The notes under the pieces: generated by a model
Seen by the model: only the letters and a program-made list of their open reading frames with translations
Databases searched by the model: none
Told to the model about the DNA's origin: nothing
DNA from: Bacillota bacterium
GTDB lineage: Bacteria; Bacillota_I; Bacilli_A; RF39; UBA660
Direction of reading: 5' to 3'
Assembly: GCA_015059445.1 (NCBI GenBank)
Contig: SVAK01000007.1
Location: forward strand, 1-51,350
DNA length: 51,350 nt
Position numbers and translations under genes: made by a program
In this document: piece by piece, positions 33,054 to 41,476 of the stretch
How the letters are laid out: every line of letters starts with the position of its first letter
Position numbering within the stretch: the stretch's first letter is position 1

Positions 33054-34175
33054 TTTTAATGATTTCTTGAATTCTTTAAATTCACTTTCAGTTTCTAAAT
33101 CAGTTTCTGAAAGTTCTTTTAATAAATCTTTTTGTTTTTTTGTAAGTTTTGTTGGAATAATAACATTAACTATTACGTACATATCACCAGCGACCTTACT
33201 ATTAACACCTTTTATCCCTTTACCTTTAAGCTTCAACTTAGTATAATTTTGAGTTCCCGGTTTTATTTCAATAAATCCATTACCTGATAAGGTAGGAATT
33301 TCTTTTTTACAACCAAGAATAGCATCAGTTATAGTAACCGGTAGTTCCAAATAAATATCATCGCCATCTCGTTCAAAATACTTATGTTCTTCAACCACAA
33401 ATTCTAAATAAACATCTCCATTTGGACCACCATTGATACCAGCACCACCTTTTCCGCTTAAACGAAGCTGATTACCTGTATCAACTCCTGCTGGAATATT
33501 AATAGTAAGCGTTTTATTCTTAGCAACTCTTCCTTCTCCTTGACAGTCTTTACAAATTTCCTTAAAAGTTTTACCCTCACCGCGACAATCTGGACATGTT
33601 TTTTGAGTTTGCATCATTCCAAATAAAGTTCTTTGCTCTTCTCTAATCACTCCACGACCAGCACATGTACTACAAGTAACCTCTCCAAAACCGCCTTTAC
33701 CTTTACACGCCTCGCAAGTTTCAGTGACATTTACTTTAATATCTTTTTTACAACCATTAACAGCCTCTTCAAAATTTAATTTTATACGCATTAACATATC
33801 CTCACCGCGGCGAGCACGATTACTGGCTCTGGCGCTTGCAAATCCAGAAGAGAATGAAGAAAATCCTCCAAATCCACCACCAAAGATATTGGATAAGATA
33901 TCATCTAAATTAATGTCACCCATATCGAATCCCGCGCCACCTTGAGCACCATCAAAAGCTGCATGGCCAAATTGATCATATTGGGCTCTTTTATTTTTAT
34001 CAGATAAAACGGAATATGCTTCGCCAATTTCTTTAAATTTTTCTGCAGCACCTTCTTCTTTATTGACATCGGGATGATATTTTTTAGCAAGCACTCTAAA
34101 TGCTCTTTTTATTTCCTCGTCTGTTGCAGTTTTAGAAACTCCCAACACTTCATAATAATCTCTTTTATTATTCAT
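33051..34175 (-). CDS. dnaJ: Chaperone protein DnaJ
   Basis: 374 residues, type I Hsp40. It delivers substrates to DnaK and stimulates its ATPase. The J domain carries HPD (34-36 in [10 protein letters not shown]), then a Gly/Phe-rich linker ([11 protein letters not shown]), four zinc-binding CxxCxGxG repeats ([32 protein letters not shown]) and the two C-terminal beta domains. The ATG overlaps the end of pepF by 8 nt, so it is translated with pepF and not directly after dnaK as in Bacillus. Confidence 0.98.
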   Translation of the reverse strand: MNNKRDYYEVLGVSKTATDEEIKRAFRVLAKKYHPDVNKEEGAAEKFKEIGEAYSVLSDKNKRAQYDQFGHAAFDGAQGGAGFDMGDINLDDILSNIFGGGFGGFSSFSSGFASARASNRARRGEDMLMRIKLNFEEAVNGCKKDIKVNVTETCEACKGKGGFGEVTCSTCAGRGVIREEQRTLFGMMQTQKTCPDCRGEGKTFKEICKDCQGEGRVAKNKTLTINIPAGVDTGNQLRLSGKGGAGINGGPNGDVYLEFVVEEHKYFERDGDDIYLELPVTITDAILGCKKEIPTLSGNGFIEIKPGTQNYTKLKLKGKGIKGVNSKVAGDMYVIVNVIIPTKLTKKQKDLLKELSETDLETESEFKEFKKSLK

Positions 34176-35970
34176 TTATTTCACTTCCTTGTAACGCTTC
34201 ATATTCATGAGTTAATTCGTCCATAAAGATCATGGCATCATCTAATACTTCACCACTCATCATATCAACTCCCGCAACTTTTAGAGATTCAATTGGATTT
34301 TTAGTGCATCCTAATTTTAAGAATTCCAAATATTTATCTCTTGTATCATTATTTCCTTCATATATTTCATTAGCAATTTTGACTGCTGCAGCAAAACCAG
34401 TTGCATATTGATAAACATAGAAATTCATATAAAAATGTGGTATTCTTTCCCATTCATATTTTACTTCATCATCTACAATTACATTGTCACCAAAATATAA
34501 TTTATTCAAATCATAGTACTTATCGCACATGTTTTGGCTTGTAAGTACTCCGCCAGATTCTACAAATTCATGAATATATAATTCAAACTCAGCAAACATA
34601 GTTTGACGGAAAATAGTAGATTTAAATTTTTGTAATAAATCATCTATAATTTTAATTTTTTCAGATTTTGAATTACTATTATCTAGCAAATATCTACACA
34701 ATAGTATCTCATTAACTTGACTAGCTACTTCTGCTACAAAAATGCTATAACCATAATCTTGAAATTTTTGATACTTGCAAGCGTAATAGTAATGCATTGC
34801 ATGTCCCAATTCGTGAGCAAGAGTTGATACATCGTTGAGCAATCCTTCATAACTCATTAAAACATAAGGGTGAACACTATAACATGCAGTACAATAAGCA
34901 CCGCCTCTTTTGCCAGTATTATTACACGAATCTATCCACCCATCAGTAAACGATTTAGTAATGTCTTTTTGATAAGTCTCACCCAACGGTTCAACAGCTT
35001 TTAATATTAATTCTCTTGCTTCTTCAAAACTATATTTGCTATTATCTAGTTCACTAACATCAGCATATGTGTCATAAATATGTAAATCTTCTAAATTAAG
35101 TAATTTCTTTTTTAAATTCCAATATTTATATAAGGATTTTAAATTTTTATGTACTGATTCTATTAAATTAGTATATACTTTTTTATCTATTTCATTTCCA
35201 AAAAGTGATGCTTCTAAACTACTATTAAATTTTCTTAATTTGGCTTTAACAATGTTTTTATCAACTTCGTTTCTCAATATGGTTGCTAAAGTGGTTTTAA
35301 AGTTGCCATAAGTTTTATATAAAGATTCAAATGCAGCCTTGCGAACATTTCTATCTTTATACCTTAAATAAACCGAATAATTACTTTCAGTAAGTTCAGT
35401 TTCTTTGCCATCAACCATAATAGAATCAAACTTAAAATCACTGTCAGTTAAAGCTCCCATAATTTCATCAGGAGCATCCATAAGTTTGGCGAAGGATGAC
35501 AAACACGCTTCTACTTCGCTATTTAATATATGTTCTTTATTTCTAAAAATATCTTTTAAATTTCTTTCATATTCTTTTAATTTAGAATTTTCTTTAATAA
35601 AGTTATCTACTATTTCATAATCACTTTGCAATAATTCTGGAATTATATAAGATGATACTTCCAAATATTTTGTATAAATATTTTTAGTTTTCCCAAATAA
35701 TTCTTGGTAACTAGTATCTAATGTATCTGCATCATTATTAATGTGTGCATAAATATAAGCTCTTTCTAATTTTTTAGATATTTCTGTATCTAATTCTAGC
35801 AAATTTAATAAATTATCAGCACTATTTAAAATTTTCCCTCTGTATTTTTCATAATCTTTAATTTGTTTTTCAATTACTTTTAAATCTTTTTCGCAATCTT
35901 GATCATTTTTATATAAATCTTTTGTATTCCATTTATATTCTTTCTTAAAAGATTTTCTTCCTTTTGCCAT
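34168..35970 (-). CDS. pepF: Oligoendopeptidase F
   Basis: 600 residues, M3 family zinc peptidase that degrades short peptides in the cytoplasm. The long helical N-terminal lobe is followed by the zinc site HELGH (H386, E387, H390) and the downstream glutamate in [14 protein letters not shown]. [20 protein letters not shown] and the late [12 protein letters not shown] are family marks. AAAGGG lies before the ATG. It is inserted between dnaK and dnaJ; a terminator-like palindrome separates it from dnaK, so it may be read by leakage from the heat-shock operon. Confidence 0.96.
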   Translation of the reverse strand: MAKGRKSFKKEYKWNTKDLYKNDQDCEKDLKVIEKQIKDYEKYRGKILNSADNLLNLLELDTEISKKLERAYIYAHINNDADTLDTSYQELFGKTKNIYTKYLEVSSYIIPELLQSDYEIVDNFIKENSKLKEYERNLKDIFRNKEHILNSEVEACLSSFAKLMDAPDEIMGALTDSDFKFDSIMVDGKETELTESNYSVYLRYKDRNVRKAAFESLYKTYGNFKTTLATILRNEVDKNIVKAKLRKFNSSLEASLFGNEIDKKVYTNLIESVHKNLKSLYKYWNLKKKLLNLEDLHIYDTYADVSELDNSKYSFEEARELILKAVEPLGETYQKDITKSFTDGWIDSCNNTGKRGGAYCTACYSVHPYVLMSYEGLLNDVSTLAHELGHAMHYYYACKYQKFQDYGYSIFVAEVASQVNEILLCRYLLDNSNSKSEKIKIIDDLLQKFKSTIFRQTMFAEFELYIHEFVESGGVLTSQNMCDKYYDLNKLYFGDNVIVDDEVKYEWERIPHFYMNFYVYQYATGFAAAVKIANEIYEGNNDTRDKYLEFLKLGCTKNPIESLKVAGVDMMSGEVLDDAMIFMDELTHEYEALQGSEINE

Positions 35971-35979
35971 AAATCCCTT

Positions 35980-36016
35980 TCTAACTAAAAGTTAGGCTCT
36001 AGAATTCTAGAGCCTT
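35980..36016 (-). terminator. Terminator or attenuator after dnaK
   Basis: A 22-bp perfect palindrome centred on GAATTC (35994-36015), followed on the minus strand by a second small hairpin CTAAC-TTTTA-GTTAG. pepF begins right after it with no visible promoter. Confidence 0.75.
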
Positions 36017-36030
36017 ATACATTCTCTTTT

Positions 36031-37857
36031 TTATTTTTCTTCAAATGATGCTTCTTCTACATTGTCATCTTTTTTTGATGATTCGGCACTAGAATCTGCA
36101 TTAGTAGCATCTGCATTTTCCGGATTTACGTTTTGATATACTTTAGCGGCCAAATCCATTGCCACTTTATTTAACTCTTCAGTTTTTTCTTTAATTTTAT
36201 CAATATCACTACCAGCAAGCAATTCTTTTAATTCTTTAACTAATTCTTCAGCTTTTTCTTTATCTTTAGCCTCTACTTTGTCGCCTAAATCTTCTAAAGC
36301 TTTTTCAGTAGTGAAAATCATTGAATCAGCATTATTTCTAATTTCCGCTTCTTCTTTTTTCTTTTCATCAGCTTCTTTGTTGGCTTCTGCTTCCTTTACC
36401 ATTTTTTCAATTTCATCATCTGATAAACTTGTACTAGATGTAATTGTAATTGATTGTTCTTTACCAGTACCTAAATCTTTAGCTTTAACATTAACAATAC
36501 CATTAGCATCTATATCAAATGTAACTTCGATTTGAGGAACACCTCTTTTTGCAGGTGGCAAATTAGTTAATTGGAAGTTTCCTAAAGTTTTATTATCTCC
36601 AGCCATTGGTCTTTCACCTTGTAATACATGAATATCTACAGCCGGTTGGTTATCTACAGCAGTACTAAATACTTGACTCTTACTTGTCGGAATAGTTGTA
36701 TTTCTTGGAATTAAAACTGTCATAACGTTCCCTAAAGTTTCAATACCTAATGATAAAGGAGTAACATCTAATAATACGATATCATCAACTTCACCAGTTA
36801 ATACTCCACCTTGAATGGCTGCCCCCATTGCAACAACTTCATCTGGATTAACACCTTTATTAGGTTCTTGTCCTAATTCCTTTTTAACTAATTCTTGAAT
36901 ATAAGGAATTCTTGTTGAACCTCCAACTAAGATTACTTTATCTATATCTTTATTTGTAAGTTTAGCATCTTTAAGCGCTTTTCTTACAGGTTCCATAGTC
37001 GAGTCAAATAAATCACGACATAAATCTTCAAATTTAGCTTTTGATAAACTCATTTCCATATGTAATGGTCCTTCATCACTTTGTGCAATGAATGGTAAGC
37101 TAATTTGTGCATTAGTCATACCTGATAAATCTTTTTTTGCTTTTTCGGCAGCATCTTTAATTCTTTGCATTGCCATTTTATCTTTTGAAAGATCAAGACC
37201 ATGTTCTTTTTTGAATTCACTTACTAAATATTCTGAAACTCTTTCATCGAAGTCGTCGCCACCTAAACGATTATTACCACTTGTAGACTTAACTTCAAAT
37301 ACACCATCACCAAGTTCTAGAATTGATACGTCAAATGTACCACCACCCAAATCATATACTAAGATAGTTTGTAATTTGTCTTGTTTATCAAGACCATAAG
37401 CAAGCGCTGCTGCAGTAGGTTCATTAATAATTCTTTCTACTTCAAGGCCGGCAATTTTACCAGCATTTTTTGTTGCTTGTCTTTCAGCATCATTGAAATA
37501 TGCTGGAACAGTAATAACTGCTTTTGTAACTTTTTCACCTAAATAAGCCTCAGCATCAGCTTTTAATTTAGTTAAAATTTTTGCACTAATTTCTTCTGGT
37601 GTATATTTTTTATCGTTAGCTTCTACTTTTTCACTAGTCCCCATTTTTCTCTTAATTGATGCAATAGTATTTTTGACATTAGTTACTGCTTGTCTCTTAG
37701 CAGTTTCTCCAACTAATTCGTCATCCCCCTTAAAAGCCACTACTGATGGAGTCGTACGATTACCTTCGCTATTTGGTATAACCTTGGGTTCTCCACCTTC
37801 TAGTACAGCTACACAACTATTTGTTGTTCCTAAATCTATCCCTATAATTTTTGCCAT
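36031..37857 (-). CDS. dnaK: Chaperone protein DnaK (Hsp70)
   Basis: 608 residues. ATP-driven chaperone. The ATPase domain has [54 protein letters not shown] and [14 protein letters not shown]; the substrate domain has [13 protein letters not shown], and the C-terminal lid ends in a short acidic tail ([10 protein letters not shown]). As in other Gram-positives the ATPase domain lacks the stretch found in Gram-negative DnaK. It follows grpE by 14 nt and is controlled by the CIRCE elements at the hrcA promoter. Confidence 0.99.
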   Translation of the reverse strand: MAKIIGIDLGTTNSCVAVLEGGEPKVIPNSEGNRTTPSVVAFKGDDELVGETAKRQAVTNVKNTIASIKRKMGTSEKVEANDKKYTPEEISAKILTKLKADAEAYLGEKVTKAVITVPAYFNDAERQATKNAGKIAGLEVERIINEPTAAALAYGLDKQDKLQTILVYDLGGGTFDVSILELGDGVFEVKSTSGNNRLGGDDFDERVSEYLVSEFKKEHGLDLSKDKMAMQRIKDAAEKAKKDLSGMTNAQISLPFIAQSDEGPLHMEMSLSKAKFEDLCRDLFDSTMEPVRKALKDAKLTNKDIDKVILVGGSTRIPYIQELVKKELGQEPNKGVNPDEVVAMGAAIQGGVLTGEVDDIVLLDVTPLSLGIETLGNVMTVLIPRNTTIPTSKSQVFSTAVDNQPAVDIHVLQGERPMAGDNKTLGNFQLTNLPPAKRGVPQIEVTFDIDANGIVNVKAKDLGTGKEQSITITSSTSLSDDEIEKMVKEAEANKEADEKKKEEAEIRNNADSMIFTTEKALEDLGDKVEAKDKEKAEELVKELKELLAGSDIDKIKEKTEELNKVAMDLAAKVYQNVNPENADATNADSSAESSKKDDNVEEASFEEK

Positions 37858-37871
37858 TTATCTCATCTCCT

Positions 37872-38408
37872 CTATTCATTAACTTTAACCATGGCAGGTC
37901 TTATAACTTTATCTTTATATTTATAACCTTTTAACATCACTTCAGTAACTATTCCAGAATCTTTCCCCTCTGCAACTTCAGTCATGACCGCTTCCATTGT
38001 TTCTGGATTAAAAGGTTCATTCAAGCAATTAATTTCGACAACTTCAATTTCTTCCAAATTCTTTTTAAGTTCATTATAAATCAATTTAAATCCATTTAGG
38101 AATTTAGAAACCTCATCTTCTAAATTATCGTTATCCATATTAATGGCTCTTTCAAAATTATCAAGTACTCCCAGAGTCTTTTTAATAAAAAACTCTCCTT
38201 CATATCTATATATTCTTGTTATTTCATCTTCGTATCTTCTTTTCATATTTTGCATTTCTGCGCTAACCCGAAGTAATTTATCATTCAAAATATTTTTTTC
38301 TTCTTGTAATTTTTCTATTTCTTTATTATTCTTTTTCTTTTCTTTTTTTACTTTTTTATCCTCTTTTACTTCTTCTAAGTTTTCAACTATATTTTCTTTT
38401 TCTTCCAT
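37872..38408 (-). CDS. grpE: Nucleotide exchange factor GrpE
   Basis: 178 residues. It releases ADP from DnaK. A highly charged, lysine/glutamate-rich start (about 1-40) leads into the long dimer helix (LQEEKNILNDKLLRVSAEMQ) with the MKRRYEDEI segment, then the compact beta domain with GVLDNFERAI, FNPETMEAVMTEVAEGKDSG and LKGYKYKDKVIRPAMVKV, the family signature. Its ATG overlaps the hrcA stop in TAATG. Confidence 0.97.
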   Translation of the reverse strand: MEEKENIVENLEEVKEDKKVKKEKKKNNKEIEKLQEEKNILNDKLLRVSAEMQNMKRRYEDEITRIYRYEGEFFIKKTLGVLDNFERAINMDNDNLEDEVSKFLNGFKLIYNELKKNLEEIEVVEINCLNEPFNPETMEAVMTEVAEGKDSGIVTEVMLKGYKYKDKVIRPAMVKVNE

Positions 38409-39409
38409 TATTTTCCCTCTATTTTATCTACCATATAATTTAAAAGCGATACAACTCTTTCATATTCCATTCTCTTGGGGCCAATGATAGCAATTGTTCC
38501 TTCTTCACCATTTGATTTGTATTTTCTCTTAATTACAGTAACATTATCATCAAAATTGGTTTCTTCTCCTATGTATATTTGTAGTTCTTCATTACCATCT
38601 ATACTATTTACCATTTCTCTAAAAGATTCATCTTCCAATTTTGATGCAATCCTTTTAATATCTTCAGTATTATCATACTCAGGTTCTTTTAGTAAATTAA
38701 CTCGTCCCGAAACATGAATGTTGGTATTATGCATTAAAAAATCATTAAATGCATCGTAGAATATATTATATACTGTTTCATAATTTTTAATTTGCTGAGC
38801 AATAATCGGTTTAATTTCAAATTCCAACTTTTCTGCAACCTTATTTATTGGTGTTCCAACCAGCATTTTATTAATCATTTCACTAGTTCTAACTATTTCT
38901 GCTACATTAGAATTGCTAGGTAATATAAATTGTTTGTTTTCTACTATTCCTTTATCTGTACATACTATTGCTACTACTTTATTAGAATCCAAGGTAATAA
39001 TATTAATTTGTTGCAACAAATTATCATTACTATTTTTTCCTAAAACTATAGATGTATAGTTAGTTAAATCACTTATTATTTCCATACATTTAGCTACAGC
39101 ATCACTTACTTGCAACTCTTTATTGGAAAATATAGTTTGCAACTTTAACATATCTTCTCCAGTTAAATCTTTAGGTTTCATTAAATTTTCTACATAGTAT
39201 CTATAACCTAACTCACTCGGAATTCTTCCACTAGAAATATGATTTTTTTCTATGTAGCCCATATTTTCTAACACTGCCATTTCATTTCTAATTGTGGCAC
39301 TTGAACATTTCAACTTTTTACATAAAGATTTACTACCTACTGGTTTAACCGTCTTAACATAATTTTCCACTATTTCTTTTAATAGTTCTTTTTTTCTCTC
39401 ATCTAACAA
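38408..39409 (-). CDS. hrcA: Heat-inducible transcription repressor HrcA
   Basis: 333 residues from TTG 39409, giving MLDERKKELLKEIVENYV as in the family; the ATG at 39430 lies inside the CIRCE element and would add seven odd residues. HrcA binds CIRCE and represses the dnaK and groE operons until heat stress. The N-terminal winged helix has KPVGSKSLCKKLKCSSATIR and GYIEKNHISSGRIPSELGYR; the C-terminal domain ends with IAIIGPKRMEYERVVSLLNY. GGTGGTGAT serves as ribosome site. First gene of hrcA-grpE-dnaK. Confidence 0.97.
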   Translation of the reverse strand: MLDERKKELLKEIVENYVKTVKPVGSKSLCKKLKCSSATIRNEMAVLENMGYIEKNHISSGRIPSELGYRYYVENLMKPKDLTGEDMLKLQTIFSNKELQVSDAVAKCMEIISDLTNYTSIVLGKNSNDNLLQQINIITLDSNKVVAIVCTDKGIVENKQFILPSNSNVAEIVRTSEMINKMLVGTPINKVAEKLEFEIKPIIAQQIKNYETVYNIFYDAFNDFLMHNTNIHVSGRVNLLKEPEYDNTEDIKRIASKLEDESFREMVNSIDGNEELQIYIGEETNFDDNVTVIKRKYKSNGEEGTIAIIGPKRMEYERVVSLLNYMVDKIEGK

Positions 39410-39423
39410 TATATCACCACCGT

Positions 39424-39450
39424 TTAGCACTCTTTTCTTTTTAATGCTAA
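39424..39450 (-). promoter_or_regulatory. CIRCE element 1 (downstream of hrcA promoter)
   Basis: TTAGCACTC-N9-TAATGCTAA, two mismatches from the consensus TTAGCACTC-N9-GAGTGCTAA. It covers the transcription start and leader. Confidence 0.9.
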
Positions 39451-39454
39451 TTAC

Positions 39455-39483
39455 ATTATAATATTATGCTTAGCACTTGTCAA
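39455..39483 (-). promoter_or_regulatory. Sigma-A promoter of hrcA-grpE-dnaK
   Basis: -35 TTGACA (39478-39483), 17-nt spacer, -10 TATAAT (39455-39460): full consensus at both boxes, strong and repressor-controlled. Confidence 0.92.
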
Positions 39484-39497
39484 GTTATGAGTGCTAA
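39470..39497 (-). promoter_or_regulatory. CIRCE-like element 2 (over the hrcA -35)
   Basis: TTAGCACTT-N10-GAGTGCTAA. One arm is perfect; the spacer is 10 instead of 9. It overlaps the -35 box. Confidence 0.75.
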
Positions 39498-39540
39498 CTT
39501 CACATTTTTTTCATTTTTCTTGTTTTTATGCCTTCAAAAC

Positions 39541-39567
39541 AAAACTCCGCATTTCTTGCAGAGTTTT
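39541..39567 (-). terminator. Terminator after the YsxE-like gene
   Basis: AAAACTCCGC (39541-39550) / GCAGAGTTTT (39558-39567) form a 10-bp stem on the minus strand with one G-U pair, followed by TTTTG. On the plus strand one pair is a mismatch. Confidence 0.6.
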
Positions 39568-39584
39568 TGCTCACCAATTATCAT
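39556..39584 (+). promoter_or_regulatory. Possible promoter of the small plus-strand gene
   Basis: -35 TTGCAG (39556-39561), 17-nt spacer, -10 TATCAT (39579-39584). The expected start near 39591 gives a 27-nt leader. Confidence 0.4.
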
Positions 39585-39617
39585 CAATTAAAATATATTA
39601 TTATAGGTGATAAGTAT

Positions 39618-39791
39618 ATGCCTTTTAAAAATAATCCAACATTTTTTATATTTTGCGCTATTGGCCTGTCAATATTAATTTTTTACCAATTATTCATCAC
39701 TTTTATATTTCCGTTTAGATATAATATTTTTATTTTGACAGTTGAAATAGTTTTACTCTTATTCTGCATTAGTAGAATAGTATGGTTTTAG
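39618..39791 (+). CDS. 57-residue two-helix membrane protein
   Basis: From ATG 39618, preceded by AGGTGAT at 6 nt, the usual ribosome site of this genome. The protein is almost wholly hydrophobic: helix 1 TFFIFCAIGLSILIFYQLFI (about 8-27), a short FPFRYN turn, helix 2 IFILTVEIVLLLFCISRIVW. An ATG at 39528 opens the same frame but lacks a ribosome site. It converges on the YsxE-like gene and overlaps its 3' end by 33 nt. It is one of only two clear plus-strand genes. Function unknown; a chance frame is possible. Confidence 0.5.
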   Translation: MPFKNNPTFFIFCAIGLSILIFYQLFITFIFPFRYNIFILTVEIVLLLFCISRIVWF

Positions 39792-40652
39792 AAAATCCTC
39801 AGTTTTAAAAATATAATCTAAATTTTTACGCATATTTTTGCAGCAATCAAATTCATTATCTGTAAATTTAATTTCAGGAACTAAAGATATTAAAATAAAA
39901 AACAACTTTTGTTCATGCTCAGATAAACTAGCAATAGATAAATATTTTTTATAAATTGTATTAAATTCTAAATCCCAAAAATTATTTTGATAAAGTTTGA
40001 CTAAATCCAGAACCGGTGTATCGAATTTAGAATTATCCCAACTTATTAAATAATCTTTATCGCTTCTAATATAATGTTCTAAACTCAAATTATTATGAAT
40101 GAGGGATATTCTTTCATTCTTTTTATCTTTGACTAAACTATACCAATTATCAAGTTCACTTTCAGTAAAATTTAAAGCAGCCTTTATTTTAGAATAGTTT
40201 CTCACAAATTGATACTTTGATGGTGACATATAAATATCTTTTAAAAACATTTCATAATATTTTAAATAATAATCTTTTAAATATAATACGTTGTTTTTAA
40301 TATTTTCATATATTTCTTTATAAGTCTCTTCCGACACTTCCTTATTAAAAGAAGTTTTTGAGTGCAAAAGCCCCACTAAGTTAATTAGGTCTTCACTTTT
40401 TTGGGGATTAATTATATCGTTGGATTCAATATATTCATAAACATAAGTATCATCTCTTGTGTTGGTATAAAATTCTGGGAAATAATCAAAATTTCTTGAT
40501 TTTAAATAATTAAAAATACTATGCAAGTCTTTATTCTTTGGTTTTTTCTTAACCACAAAATTACCGCTGGTCGTTTCTAATATTGTACATTTACCTTTAA
40601 TAGTATATCTATACGGTTTATATAAAGATTTTAAAGACTCTAACTTATTCAT
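39759..40652 (-). CDS. YsxE/CotS-like kinase-fold protein
   Basis: 297 residues of the CotS/YsxE/YutH group, related to aminoglycoside phosphotransferases. It starts with a YRYTIKGKCTILET and NFVVKKK strand pair that corresponds to the nucleotide lobe, then YVYEYIES as hinge. The catalytic loop LIHNNLSLEHYI has Asn188 where active kinases have Asp (HGD), while the metal-site WDN (D206) and DLVKL remain. Kinase activity is doubtful. In Bacillus ysxE follows spoVID; here it follows a SpoVID-like gene with an 8-nt overlap, which supports the assignment. Its relatives work on the spore coat. Confidence 0.7.
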   Translation of the reverse strand: MNKLESLKSLYKPYRYTIKGKCTILETTSGNFVVKKKPKNKDLHSIFNYLKSRNFDYFPEFYTNTRDDTYVYEYIESNDIINPQKSEDLINLVGLLHSKTSFNKEVSEETYKEIYENIKNNVLYLKDYYLKYYEMFLKDIYMSPSKYQFVRNYSKIKAALNFTESELDNWYSLVKDKKNERISLIHNNLSLEHYIRSDKDYLISWDNSKFDTPVLDLVKLYQNNFWDLEFNTIYKKYLSIASLSEHEQKLFFILISLVPEIKFTDNEFDCCKNMRKNLDYIFKTEDFLKPYYSTNAE

Positions 40653-41412
40653 CCATCTTTGGAATTAATATTTTATCTCCAATAGACATACTATCTAAAT
40701 TATTATACTCATTTATTAAACTATTTGGGACATTATACATTGCGCAAATACTTTCTATTGTTTCTGTTTCCTTTACTACATGTATATGATAAGTAACAAA
40801 CGTATCATCACTATCTTTAATTGTATCCATAATTGTTTTCTCCTCTTCTTTTGTCATTCTTTCTTCTTCATCTTCTACTTCTTCCACTACTTCTGTTTTG
40901 TCTATTTCTTCTTTAAATGTTTCTTTTCTATCTTCTTCAACTAGCATTTCTACTTTGTCTTGAGTATCTTCTGTAACTTTTTTTTCTTTTTTCTCTACTT
41001 CATCTTCAACTATTTCTTCTTCTAAAAATGTATCAATAAACGCTAATTCACTTTCTAATTCATCTTCATTAACACGCTCAAATAACACTTCTTCTAGCTC
41101 AGCTTTTAAAGAATATTCAATATTTACTTTTAACACTTTATTATTTACAACATTATATGAGAAATCTTCAATATTAAATTCTAATGTATCTTTTTTTAAA
41201 TCATCTCTTAATTCTACAGTAAAAGGTAATGTGTAATTAAATGGTTCTTTATTTATACTAACTTCGTGCACACGATATTCACCACTTATGTAAAAATTAC
41301 CCAGTACCACTCCATCGTTAACGTTAAAATCATGTTCTAAAGACATTTTGGTAATCTCACTAATATTTGTTTTAAATTCTATTTCGCTCTCAAAAGGTAT
41401 TTTAATAAACAT
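40645..41412 (-). CDS. SpoVID-like LysM protein
   Basis: 255 residues. The N-terminal beta-rich domain resembles SpoVID (YTLPFTVELRDDLKKD followed by EFNIEDFSYNVVNNKVLKV), a morphogenetic protein that lets the coat encase the spore. A very acidic glutamate-rich linker (about 110-200) follows, then one LysM domain (YHIHVVKETETIESICAMYN..GDKILIPK) that binds peptidoglycan or lipid II. No signal peptide, as expected for a mother-cell cytoplasmic protein. The gene order lon, spoVID-like, ysxE-like agrees with Bacillus, with the hem genes missing between. Homology is likely; function in this lineage is not proven. Confidence 0.7.
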   Translation of the reverse strand: MFIKIPFESEIEFKTNISEITKMSLEHDFNVNDGVVLGNFYISGEYRVHEVSINKEPFNYTLPFTVELRDDLKKDTLEFNIEDFSYNVVNNKVLKVNIEYSLKAELEEVLFERVNEDELESELAFIDTFLEEEIVEDEVEKKEKKVTEDTQDKVEMLVEEDRKETFKEEIDKTEVVEEVEDEEERMTKEEEKTIMDTIKDSDDTFVTYHIHVVKETETIESICAMYNVPNSLINEYNNLDSMSIGDKILIPKMDE

Positions 41413-41442
41413 ATTATCATCTCCTAAAAAATAATATGTTAC

Positions 41443-41476
41443 AAAAAAAATAATATAACTTACGCTATATTATTTT
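41443..41476 (-). terminator. Intrinsic terminator after lon
   Basis: Perfect 11-bp stem AAAATAATATA (41447-41457) / TATATTATTTT (41466-41476), then eight T on the minus strand. The loop contains the lon stop codon. Confidence 0.85.
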
